Assembly: GCF_030317205.1 (NCBI RefSeq)
Contig: NZ_JASZYB010000003.1
Coordinates: forward strand, 124,001-188,000
From: Variovorax sp. J2L1-78
GTDB taxonomy: Bacteria > Pseudomonadota > Gammaproteobacteria > Burkholderiales > Burkholderiaceae_C
Length of the DNA: 64,000 nucleotides
Direction: 5' to 3'
Below are positions 9,115-17,443 of the stretch, in pieces. Position numbers and translations under genes: made by a program. How positions within the stretch are numbered: position 1 is the first letter of the stretch; each line of letters begins with the position of its first letter. The notes beneath the pieces were generated by a model. The model saw only the letters and a program-made list of their open reading frames with translations. It had not been told where the DNA came from and ran no database searches.

Positions 9115-9866
9115 GAATGTCCCTCTGCTTCGGTGCCCAGATACACGGCCTGCACGTCCGGGTGGCCGCGCACCTCGTCGGCGGTGCCGGTCATCAGCAC
9201 CTTGCCCTGCACCAGCACCGTCAGGCGGTTGGCCAGGCGGAACACCGCGTCCATGTCGTGTTCGATCAGCAGGATGGCCATCTCGCTGCGCAGCGATTCG
9301 ATCAGCGCCACCATGCGCGCCGATTCGTCCGGCCCCATGCCCGCCATCGGCTCGTCGAGCAGCAGCAGCTTCGGATTCGCGGCCAATGCCAGCGCCACGT
9401 CGAGGGCGCGCTGCGCACCGTGCGGCAGCGTGCCCGCGATGCGGTGGCGTTCGCTCGCGAGGCCCACGCGTTCGGCCAGTGCCTCAGCTTTGGAAACCAG
9501 TTCGCTTTCGCTGGCACGCGGCGCCATGAAGCGCAGGCTGCTGCCCGCGTGCGCCTGCACCGCGAGCATCAGGTTGTCGTGCACCGTCTCCTTCGCGAAG
9601 ACGCGCGTCACCTGGAAGCAGCGCGACAGGCCGGCGCCCACGCGCTGGTGGTCCTTCAGCGGCGTGATGTCGTGGTCGCCGAGCCAGATGCGGCCGGCGT
9701 CGGCCTTCAGCAGGCCGGAGATGAGGTTGACCAGCGTCGTCTTGCCGGCGCCGTTGGGGCCGATGAGCGCATGGATCTCGCCGGCATCGACCGTGAGGTT
9801 CACATGGTCGGTCGCCAGCAGGCCGCCGAAGCGCTTGACCAGTCCTTCGATGCGGAACAGGCTCAT
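9111..9866 (-). CDS. livG: Branched-chain amino acid-type ABC transporter, ATP-binding protein LivG
   Basis: A 251-residue ATPase. Walker A is GPNGAGKTT, the Q-loop region reads LSRCFQVTRVF, the signature region is degenerate (LPHGAQRALDVALAL in place of LSGGQ), and Walker B is LLLLDEPMAGMGP. The start is the ATG inside the livM stop; the much longer open frame upstream is antisense-like noise over livM. LivG and LivF form the ATPase heterodimer. The LPHGAQ variant is common in Liv-type subunits and is not by itself a defect. Confidence 0.92.
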
Positions 9867-10807
9867 GCCGTCACCGCCTTCTTCCTGCGGGACAGCGCAG
9901 CGAGACCCTTCGGTGCCCACAGCGCGACCGCAATCAGCAGCAGGCCGAGCGGCAAGTGCCAGTACTCGCTGTATTGCTTGAGCACCTCTTCCAGCAGCAG
10001 CCACACGGCGGCGCCCACCGGCCCGCCCCAGCTGCGACCCAGGCCACCGATGACGACCATCACCACCAGCGTGGCCGACTGCGTCCAGTGCATGGCACCC
10101 GGGCTGATGAAGCCGTTGCCGCCGGCCAGCAGCGCACCGGCCAGCCCCGCCACCGCGCCCGCGATGGCGAAGGCCACCAGCTGGATGCGGAACACCGGGT
10201 AGCCCAGCGCGCGCATGCGCGTCTCGTTGTCGCGGATGCCCATCAGCGCATGGCCGAAGCGCGAGCGCGTGGCGCGGTGCATCCAGCCCAGCGCCAGCGC
10301 CACCAACACCAGCACCACCCAGTAGAAGGTCGACTCGTTGGCGAGGTCGATGCCCCGGCCCAGTTCGGGCCGGGCCGGCAGCGTGTAGCCGTCGTCGCCG
10401 CCGTATTTGCGCAGCGATACGGCGATGAAGTACAGCATTTGCGCGAAGGCCAGCGTGGTCATGATGAAGTACACGCCGCGGGTGCGCAGGGCCACGGTGC
10501 CGATCAACGCGGCGACGAGGCCGGCCACCAGCGCGGCCATCGGCCACAGCACCCAGGCCGACATCACGCCGGCGTCGGCGAAGGCGACCACGGTGTACGC
10601 CCCGACGCCGATGAAGCCCGCATGCCCCAGCGCCACCATGCCGCCGAAGCCGAGGATGAAGTTGAGGCTGGCCGCGGCCAGCGCCATGATCAGCACACGC
10701 CGCACGAAGCCGATGTAGAACTCCATGCCGAAGAGCGGCGCGACCAGCGGGAAGGCAGCCAGTGCGACGAGCAGCACCAGCGTTGGGATGACGACGCTCT
10801 TCTTCAT
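9863..10807 (-). CDS. livM: Branched-chain amino acid-type ABC transporter permease LivM
   Basis: A 314-residue permease with about eight to ten hydrophobic segments. It contains the LivM hallmark GMVALGHAGFIGVGAYTV and a loop with RSRFGHALMGIRDNETRMRALG. It is coupled to livG by a 4-bp overlap. The gap to livH is 115 bp and holds a C-rich/G-rich hairpin repeat (10855-10922) rather than a promoter that I can recognise. Confidence 0.92.
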   Translation of the reverse strand: MKKSVVIPTLVLLVALAAFPLVAPLFGMEFYIGFVRRVLIMALAAASLNFILGFGGMVALGHAGFIGVGAYTVVAFADAGVMSAWVLWPMAALVAGLVAALIGTVALRTRGVYFIMTTLAFAQMLYFIAVSLRKYGGDDGYTLPARPELGRGIDLANESTFYWVVLVLVALALGWMHRATRSRFGHALMGIRDNETRMRALGYPVFRIQLVAFAIAGAVAGLAGALLAGGNGFISPGAMHWTQSATLVVMVVIGGLGRSWGGPVGAAVWLLLEEVLKQYSEYWHLPLGLLLIAVALWAPKGLAALSRRKKAVTA

Positions 10808-10854
10808 GGCTGCGCTGCCTCTTCGTGAAACACCGCGGAACCGGCTTTGCCGGG

Positions 10855-10922
10855 CCGCTGGTGTTGCCCCCTGACAGGGGGTTGGCGAAGCGACACGCAG
10901 TGCGCGAAGACTGGGGGGGAGC
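10855..10922. repeat. Extragenic GC-rich repeat-like element between livH and livM
   Basis: The livM-livH gap contains a hairpin of CCCCC (10867-10871) and GGGGG (10877-10881) with a 5-nt loop, followed by GGCGAAGCGACACGCAGTGC and a second G run (10913-10919). This layout, C-run/G-run hairpin, GAAGCGACACG and a terminal G run, resembles short interspersed extragenic repeats that I recall from Comamonadaceae. Only one clear copy of this type is visible in the window. Confidence 0.5.
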
Positions 10923-11843
10923 TCATGTTCTGGCCGAGAAGAGGCCCGAGGGCCGGAAGATCAGGACGACCACCATCAGCGCGTACATCGCGACTTCGGC
11001 GAAGAGTGGGCCGAGGTCGGCCGCGGTGGCCGGCGGCAGCGTGGCACGCAGCAGCATCGGTAGGAAGGCGCGGCCGATGGTGTCGACCAGGCCCACCAGC
11101 AGCGCGGCCACGAAGGCGCCGCGCACCGAGCCGATGCCGCCGATGACCAGCACCACCAGCGCGGGGATCAGGATCTGCTCGCCCATGCCGACCTGCACCG
11201 CGACGATCGGGCCCATCAGCGCACCGGCCAGCGCAGCGAGCGCCGCACCCAGCAGGAACACGCCGTTGAAGATGCGGCCCACGTGCACACCCATCAGCTC
11301 GGCCATCGGCCGGTCCGACGCACCGGCACGCACCCGCATGCCGACGCGCGTGTGGTTCACCAGCAGGTACAGCGCCAGCGCGACGAGCACGCCCGCGCCG
11401 AGGATGACCAGGCGGTACGCGGGGTAGGGCAGGCCGTCGATGATCTCGATCGGCCCGCTCAGCGCGGCGGGCGTTGGCGCCATCACCGGCGACGGGCCCC
11501 AGATCATCTTGACGAGGTCGTCGGCCACCAGGATCACGCCGAAGGTCGCCAGCACCTGCGCCAGGTGGTCGCGCTTGTAGAGCTGGCGCATCAGCAGCAC
11601 TTCGAGCAGCGCCGCGACGACGACGGTGACGAGCACCGCCAGCGCGATCGCCGCCACGAAGGAGCCGCTCTGCTGGTGCGCCTGCGCCGCCACGTACGCG
11701 CCCGACATGAACAGCGAGCCGTGCGCCAGGTTCAGCACGTCCATGATGCCGAACACCAGCGTCAGGCCGGCGGCCAGCAGGAACAGCATCAGCCCGAAGC
11801 CGAGGCCGTTGAGCAGTTGCTCGAGAAAAAGAATGCCAGTCAT
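10923..11843 (-). CDS. livH: Branched-chain amino acid-type ABC transporter permease LivH
   Basis: A 306-residue permease. The N-terminus LLNGLGFGLMLFLLAAGLTLVFGIMDVLN is the LivH signature, with LAHGSLFMSGAYV next. The loop NHTRVGMRVRAGASDRPMAELMGV matches the cytoplasmic coupling region. It sits 16 bp after the binding-protein gene and upstream of livM in the transcribed order: binding protein, livH, livM, livG, livF. Confidence 0.92.
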   Translation of the reverse strand: MTGILFLEQLLNGLGFGLMLFLLAAGLTLVFGIMDVLNLAHGSLFMSGAYVAAQAHQQSGSFVAAIALAVLVTVVVAALLEVLLMRQLYKRDHLAQVLATFGVILVADDLVKMIWGPSPVMAPTPAALSGPIEIIDGLPYPAYRLVILGAGVLVALALYLLVNHTRVGMRVRAGASDRPMAELMGVHVGRIFNGVFLLGAALAALAGALMGPIVAVQVGMGEQILIPALVVLVIGGIGSVRGAFVAALLVGLVDTIGRAFLPMLLRATLPPATAADLGPLFAEVAMYALMVVVLIFRPSGLFSART

Positions 11844-11859
11844 GCGCCGAGAAAACGAT

Positions 11860-13071
11860 TCACTTCATCGGGCATTTGTCGGAATACGTGTCGCCGTAGT
11901 TGGTCAACAGGGTGCTCACCGTCTTGTTCGTGATCTTCCCTTGCGCGTCCTTGCCGATCACGCGCAGGTAGAAGTTCTCGATGGGGTAGTGGTTGTTCGC
12001 GTACTTGAAGCTGCCGCGCGTCGACGCGTAGTTGGCCTTCTTCAGCGCGGCGATCACCGCTTCGCGGTTCTGCGCGTTGCCACCGGCCTGCTTGACGGCG
12101 GCGTCCATCGCCAGGATCACATCGTAGGCCTGGGCGGCGTACACCGACGGGTAGCGGCCGTTGTATTCCTTCTTGAAGGCGTCGACGAAGGCCTTGTTGG
12201 CGGCGTTGTCCAGGTCATGCGCCCAATGCGAGGTGTTGAACAGACCCAGCATCGGCTCGCCCACGGCACCGATCACGTCTTCGTCGGCCGAGAAGCCGCT
12301 GGTGACCAGCGTGATGTCCTTCGACAGGCCCGCGCCCACGAACTGCTTGATGAAGTTGATGCCCATCGCACCGGGGAGGAAGAAGTAGATCGAATCGGGC
12401 TTGGCCGCGCGGATCTGCGCGAGCTCGGCGGCGTAGTCGATCTGGCCGAGCTTGGTGTAGAGCTCGTCGGCCACCTGGCCCTTGAACTGGCGCTTGGCAC
12501 CGCCCAGCGCATCCTTGCCCGCCGGGTAGTTGGGGGCGATCATCACCATCTTCTTGAAGCCGCGGTCTTGCGCGAACTTGCCGGCCGCCTCGTGGAACTG
12601 GTCGTTCTGGTAGGCCGTGCCGAAGAAGTAGGCGTTGCACTGCGCGCCGGCGAATTGGCTGGGGCCGGCGTTGGACGAGAGGTAGGGCACCTTCGCGGCG
12701 AACAGCGTCGGGCCGACGGCCAGGGCGATGTTCGAGCCGATCGGGCCCGAGAACAGGTCGATCTTGTCGCGCTGGATCATGCGGTCGACCAGCTGCTTGG
12801 CCTGGTCGGGGCTGCCGGCCATGTCGGCCTGGACGAACTCCACCGGCTGGCCGCCGAGCTTGCCGCCCAGCTGCTTGATGCCCAGCGCGAAGCCGTCGCG
12901 GGCTTCGGCGCCCAGGGCGGCGAAGGGGCCGGAGATGTCGAGCGCCAGGCCCACCTTCACGGGGGCGGCCAGTGCCGCGCCGGCCACGCCGAAGGCGGAC
13001 GCGAGCATCAGGGAGCGCAGCGTGCGGGACAGGGCGGTCGCGACGGGCGGCTTGGTGGACTTCGAGCGCAT
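11860..13071 (-). CDS. ABC transporter substrate-binding protein, LivJ/LivK type
   Basis: A 403-residue periplasmic binding protein. The ATG at 13071 gives a signal peptide (basic start, then LMLASAFGVAGAALAAPV); an earlier in-frame ATG would add a non-signal extension. The mature protein opens KVGLALDISGPFAALGAEARDG, typical of type I periplasmic amino-acid-binding folds. The segment SQFAGAQCNAYFFGTAYQN is reminiscent of binding proteins for amides, urea or aromatic acids, so leucine uptake should not be assumed. It is the first gene of the liv operon; the roughly 150 bp upstream hold its promoter region. Confidence 0.88.
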   Translation of the reverse strand: MRSKSTKPPVATALSRTLRSLMLASAFGVAGAALAAPVKVGLALDISGPFAALGAEARDGFALGIKQLGGKLGGQPVEFVQADMAGSPDQAKQLVDRMIQRDKIDLFSGPIGSNIALAVGPTLFAAKVPYLSSNAGPSQFAGAQCNAYFFGTAYQNDQFHEAAGKFAQDRGFKKMVMIAPNYPAGKDALGGAKRQFKGQVADELYTKLGQIDYAAELAQIRAAKPDSIYFFLPGAMGINFIKQFVGAGLSKDITLVTSGFSADEDVIGAVGEPMLGLFNTSHWAHDLDNAANKAFVDAFKKEYNGRYPSVYAAQAYDVILAMDAAVKQAGGNAQNREAVIAALKKANYASTRGSFKYANNHYPIENFYLRVIGKDAQGKITNKTVSTLLTNYGDTYSDKCPMK

Positions 13072-13221
13072 GGGGAAGACTCCGGTTAGGTCAGGTTGGC
13101 ACCACTTCGATGCACGTGGCCCCGGCATTGTGCGGGCCACTTCATTCACAAGTAAATACTTTATGCATGAAGCATCTGGTGTCAATCGGGCTTGCACGAA
13201 CAGTGCCAGCCTGAATACCTG

Positions 13222-14103
13222 CTAAGTGCCCCGAGCCGGCGCCAGCACCGCGGCGATCGCCACCACCATCAGCACCACGGCCGCCCAGTCCTGCCAGTGC
13301 AGCACCTCGCCCAGCCAGATGGCGCCGCTGAACACGCCGAGCACCGGGATCAGCATCACGCTCAGCGTCGAGGCAATGGGCGGCAGCCCGCGGGCCAGCG
13401 AGAACCAGGCCGCGTGCGCGAAGCCGAAGATCAGGATCGCGTTGTAGAGGACCGACCCCCAGGTGACGGTGCCGGGCATCGTCCATTGCGGCCGCTCGAA
13501 CAGCGTCGCCAGCACGGTGATCACGACAGCGGCGAGCGCGGTCATCCAGAACGAGATGGCCAGCGTGGGCACCGGCATCGTCGAGCGGCGCAGCAGCTGC
13601 GTGCCCAGCGCCCAGGTCGCCGCGGCCAGCAGCGCCAGCGCCATGTAGCCGGGCTTGCCGGCCATGCCGACGAGCTCGTGCCACAGCAGCAGCGCCACGC
13701 CCAGCGCCGCGGCGGCGACGCCCATCCAGGCGCGCGCGCTCGGGCGATTCGAGAAGAGCCACGCGCCGATCACCGCCGAGAAGATCGGCATGGTGTAGCC
13801 GAGGATGGCCGAGCGCCCGCTCGACAGCGCCTTGACCGCCAGCATCATGCAGGTGTGCCACACGAACATGTTGGTGGCCGCCAGCCACAGCAGCTCCGGC
13901 CAGTGGCGACGCGGGATGCGGAACGGCACCTTCATCGCCACCAGCGCCAGGCCGAGCACCGGCAGGCCGATCCACAGCGACAGCGCGCGAAAGCTCAGCG
14001 GCGGAAAGTCCGTCACGCCCAGCTTCATCACCGGCCAGTTGAGGCCCCACACCAGCGTGAGGGGAACGAGCAGCGCGAGCTGGCGGCGGGTGAGGGTCTC
14101 CAT
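13222..14103 (-). CDS. EamA/DMT-family transporter (10 TM)
   Basis: A 293-residue protein with two EamA repeats of five helices each. The first begins LVWGLNWPVMKLGV and the second includes LAAATWALGTQLLRR. The ATG at 14103 (METLTRRQ) is preferred over one 33 bp upstream because it places the first helix normally. EamA proteins usually export amino acids, amines or metabolites; the substrate is unknown here. It is a single gene on the minus strand between the liv operon and a tannase-family gene. Confidence 0.85.
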   Translation of the reverse strand: METLTRRQLALLVPLTLVWGLNWPVMKLGVTDFPPLSFRALSLWIGLPVLGLALVAMKVPFRIPRRHWPELLWLAATNMFVWHTCMMLAVKALSSGRSAILGYTMPIFSAVIGAWLFSNRPSARAWMGVAAAALGVALLLWHELVGMAGKPGYMALALLAAATWALGTQLLRRSTMPVPTLAISFWMTALAAVVITVLATLFERPQWTMPGTVTWGSVLYNAILIFGFAHAAWFSLARGLPPIASTLSVMLIPVLGVFSGAIWLGEVLHWQDWAAVVLMVVAIAAVLAPARGT

Positions 14104-14161
14104 GCGCACGCATTGTGGCGGCATGCCGATGCGCATGCCGACCCGCCTGCCGCCCGTGCGG

Positions 14162-15712
14162 TCAGCTGCTCTGGCAAGTGAAGCTGTCGGCCGAATTCAA
14201 GTCGCCGCTGCCCTTGTACTTCGGGAAGGTCGGGTACTTGCACAGGGGGCGTGTCTGCACGGTGGCCTGGCTCGTCGGATTGAGCTTCCTGGCCACGATG
14301 CTCTGGGCCGAGGGCTTGGCGCCGCCTTCTCGCCACTTGGCCACGGCGTCCACCAGGTCGACGGTGTCCGGGCCGACCCCGCCGGCGCAATGCTGAACGC
14401 CCGGCTGGAGGAAGAACTCCATCGAGGCATCCCGGGTGGACGCGCCACCGACCGCCGTCGCGACATCGTTGAAGTACTTGATCGAGCCCTTGTAGCTGAT
14501 CGCCCAGTCATGCGTGCCGTGGACCAGGATCATCTTGCCGCCTTGGCCGAAGAAGGAGCGAAGGTCGGGCGTCGCATCGAGCGTGGTGGCTGCCAGCCGC
14601 AATCCGGCCGTGTAGATCTCGGGGTCGAAGGTCAGGACGTTGAAGGCCGGATCGCCGGTCACCCAGTACTTCACCAGACCGCTGCCGAACTGGAACTGGA
14701 GGCCGGTACCGCCGACCGCGGAGCCGGTGACCCACACCGGCCAGCCCAGGTCTTCGCCGCCCGGTCCCCAGCCCGGGTACACGCTGGTGCTGTCCGCGCG
14801 CTTGAGCTCCGAATAGATCGTGTTGGCCGTCGCGATCTGCGCGTCGGTCAGGCAGGTGTCCGCGTCGCCCGAGGCGCATCGCAGCACCGCCGGGTTGAAG
14901 GTGCAGGCGGCCTGGTTGCTGACGATGCCATCGGCCGCACCATCCAGCCCGTCGCACTGCGCGGTGACGGTCTTGCCGATGAGCGAGGCCTTCGCGTCGT
15001 TGATTTGGCCGCCCGGCGCGGCGAGCGCCTTTCCGTTCGCCACGAAGGCCTGGAACAGCTCGGTGAACGAGTACGCCGGCGCACGCACGACGATGCCGTC
15101 GAAGTCGTTCGGAAAGCGGGTGGCCTGGATCAGCGCTTCGCGTCCCCCGTTGGAGCAACCTTCGAAGTAGCTGAACTGCGCGTCGGTGCCATAGCGCTGG
15201 CGAACGATCTCGTTGCTGACCTCCTTCACCGAGTGGATCGAGAGGTAGCCGAAGTCGGCTTGCGCGGTGGAGTTGTTCAGGAAGACCGACGCGTCCAGTG
15301 CATTGCCTTGCCGGCCCCCGTCCGAGGCCACCAGAACGTAGCCGCCCGTCGAGCCGCTCGGAGAGCTGGGCACGATGTTGATGCTGCCGTCCCAGCCGCC
15401 GCCGCCGGCGTACAGCAGCTTGTTGTTCCAGACGGTAGGCAGGTGCATCTCGAAATTCAGCGTGCTGTGCAGCGTGCCCGTCACCTTGCAGTACTCCGCG
15501 GACGCGGCGCTGGCCGCGACCAGGCTGGCGTCGTTGATCGACGCGCCGGCGACCGACGTGCCCGCGAACGCCTTGCACTTGTCGGCCGCCGATACGACCG
15601 GCGGTGCCGATGCGGCGGGCGGGTTTCCGTCACCGCCACCGCCGCCGCAGGCCACCAGCAAGAACGGAATGCCCAGCAGGGCCACGCGGGCCCCTGAGAG
15701 AGGGTTTCTCAT
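14162..15712 (-). CDS. Tannase/feruloyl esterase family lipoprotein
   Basis: A 516-residue alpha/beta hydrolase of the tannase/feruloyl-esterase family. The N-terminus is a lipoprotein signal with lipobox LLVACGGG (Cys22), followed by a low-complexity linker. The nucleophile motif is GCSNGGRE near residue 200; DADTCLTDAQI lies in the Ca-binding lid region typical of tannases. The HGTHDWAISYKGS and VQHCAGG segments supply the catalytic Asp and His. It likely cleaves phenolic esters such as feruloyl or galloyl esters at the cell surface. It is divergent from a Crp/Fnr regulator (99-bp gap), which may control it. Confidence 0.85.
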   Translation of the reverse strand: MRNPLSGARVALLGIPFLLVACGGGGGDGNPPAASAPPVVSAADKCKAFAGTSVAGASINDASLVAASAASAEYCKVTGTLHSTLNFEMHLPTVWNNKLLYAGGGGWDGSINIVPSSPSGSTGGYVLVASDGGRQGNALDASVFLNNSTAQADFGYLSIHSVKEVSNEIVRQRYGTDAQFSYFEGCSNGGREALIQATRFPNDFDGIVVRAPAYSFTELFQAFVANGKALAAPGGQINDAKASLIGKTVTAQCDGLDGAADGIVSNQAACTFNPAVLRCASGDADTCLTDAQIATANTIYSELKRADSTSVYPGWGPGGEDLGWPVWVTGSAVGGTGLQFQFGSGLVKYWVTGDPAFNVLTFDPEIYTAGLRLAATTLDATPDLRSFFGQGGKMILVHGTHDWAISYKGSIKYFNDVATAVGGASTRDASMEFFLQPGVQHCAGGVGPDTVDLVDAVAKWREGGAKPSAQSIVARKLNPTSQATVQTRPLCKYPTFPKYKGSGDLNSADSFTCQSS

Positions 15713-15811
15713 GATTTGTCTCCTGTTTGTACAGTCGCCTAATCAGGCCGCCGCGAGCGGGGCCTGCGACATGGATGCTAGGCAGCGAGGCGGCAAAAGA
15801 AAGTCCTTCTG

Positions 15812-16507
15812 ATGACAAAGCATGTGCAGACCATCGAGATGTTGCGCGCGGCCGCCTGGGCCCAGGGCCTCTCCGACGAAGAGTTCGGGCGGGTCCGGGC
15901 GGAGACGGTGGACCGCTTCTATTCGGCGGGCGAGGTGGTCTGCCGCAAGTCCAGCCTGGCCACGCACTGGATCGGCGTGGTCGACGGCATGCTCAAGGTG
16001 GACATCCTGTCTGCCGACGGTCGCAGCACCACCTTGAGCGGCACCTCCGTGGGCGGATGGCTGGGCGAGGGCTCGGTGCTCAAGCGCGAGCACCGACCGT
16101 ACGAAGTGGCCGCGTTGCGCGACAGCCGGGTCGCACTGGTGCCGAGCCACACCTTCCACTACCTGCTGGAGACCAACCTGGCGTTCTGCCATTTCATGAT
16201 CAAGCAGCTCAACGCGCGGGTGGGTCAGTTCATCGCGCTGGCCGAGAGCTACCGGATGCACGACCTGAGCTCCAGGGTGGCGCACTGCCTGGCCGAACTG
16301 TTCAATCCGCAGCTGAACCCCCATACCGATCCGATCCTGCAGATCTCGCAGGAAGAGATCGGTCGACTCGCGGGGATTTCACGTCAGCATGCGCACCGCG
16401 CCTTGCACGAGCTCGAGGATGCCGGGCTGGTCTGCATCGCCTACGGCAGCATCGGTGTCGTCAACATCGACGGCCTGCGGGCCTACGCGCGAGAACACAG
16501 CGAGTGA
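15812..16507 (+). CDS. Crp/Fnr-family transcriptional regulator
   Basis: A 231-residue regulator: an N-terminal cyclic-nucleotide-binding-like beta roll (about residues 20-140), a dimerisation helix, and a C-terminal winged helix (ISQEEIGRLAGISRQHAHRA near 175-195). Cys residues are scattered and do not form the Fnr cluster pattern, so redox sensing through an Fe-S cluster is unlikely. It starts 99 bp from the divergent tannase-family gene, the obvious candidate target. The effector is unknown. Confidence 0.85.
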   Translation: MTKHVQTIEMLRAAAWAQGLSDEEFGRVRAETVDRFYSAGEVVCRKSSLATHWIGVVDGMLKVDILSADGRSTTLSGTSVGGWLGEGSVLKREHRPYEVAALRDSRVALVPSHTFHYLLETNLAFCHFMIKQLNARVGQFIALAESYRMHDLSSRVAHCLAELFNPQLNPHTDPILQISQEEIGRLAGISRQHAHRALHELEDAGLVCIAYGSIGVVNIDGLRAYAREHSE

Positions 16508-16525
16508 GTTCCGGGGCGCCTGCCG

Positions 16526-17443
16526 TCAGCCCCGGCGCCACCGCCCGCCGAACATCACGACGGCCAGCGCCATCACCACGCACGCACTGCCGGCCCATTG
16601 CCAGGCTGAGACCGTCTCGCCCAGCGCGAGCATGCCCGCCGCCAGCCCGATCACCGGCACGCCGAGGCTGAAGGGCGCCACGCGATTGGCCGCATGGCGC
16701 TTGAGCAGCCAGGTCCACATCGCATAGGCCGCGACGGTGGCGAACCAGCCGAGGTAGGCCACGCCGGCCCAGGCGCCGAAGCTCGCGTGCGTCCATTGCC
16801 AGCGCGTGGCGGCGGGCTCGAAGCACCACGCCATCACCGCGAACGGCAGGATGGGCACCACCGACATCCACACCACGAAGCCCAGCGGGTCGTAGCCCGG
16901 CTGCGACTGTTGCGCGCGCCGCACGATGATGTTCGACACCGCCCACATCGACGCCGCGCCCAGGTTCAGCAGCAGGCTCAGCAGCGTGATGCCCCCACTG
17001 CCACCGCCGAGGTTCACCGCGAAGCAGGCCAGGCCCGCCGCGGCCAGGACCAGCCCCGCGCGCAACGGCCCGCTGAGCCGCTCGTGCAACAGGATGATGC
17101 CCAGCAGCGTGGTGAAGAACACCTGCGTCTGCATCAGCACCGAGGCCAGCGCCGCCGTCATGCCCACCTGCAGCGCGACGAACAGCAGGCCGAACTGCCC
17201 CAGCTGCGCCAGCCCCGCCGGCAGCAGCCAGCGCCACGACAGCGCCGGCTTCCTGATGAAGAGCAGCAGCGGCAGGACCGCGAACACATAGCGGAAGGTG
17301 CCGAGCTGGAAGGGCGTGAAGTCGCGCAGCGAGAACTTCATCGCGACGAAGTTGAGCCCCCAGATCACGACCACGCCGAGTGCGGCGAGGAGGTCCAGGC
17401 CCATCAGGGGCGCTTGTGCATTCGCCAGTGGCCGAGCGCTCAT
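16526..17443 (-). CDS. EamA/DMT-family transporter (amine-oxidase operon)
   Basis: A 305-residue, ten-helix EamA protein opening VVVIWGLNFVAMKFSLRDFTP, close to the O-acetylserine/cysteine exporter EamA type. Its ATG overlaps the stop of the FAD oxidoreductase gene (ATGA), so it is the third gene of an operon with that enzyme and an NTF2-like protein. Coupling to an amine-oxidising enzyme suggests export or exchange of a related amino compound; this is inference. Confidence 0.85.
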   Translation of the reverse strand: MSARPLANAQAPLMGLDLLAALGVVVIWGLNFVAMKFSLRDFTPFQLGTFRYVFAVLPLLLFIRKPALSWRWLLPAGLAQLGQFGLLFVALQVGMTAALASVLMQTQVFFTTLLGIILLHERLSGPLRAGLVLAAAGLACFAVNLGGGSGGITLLSLLLNLGAASMWAVSNIIVRRAQQSQPGYDPLGFVVWMSVVPILPFAVMAWCFEPAATRWQWTHASFGAWAGVAYLGWFATVAAYAMWTWLLKRHAANRVAPFSLGVPVIGLAAGMLALGETVSAWQWAGSACVVMALAVVMFGGRWRRG

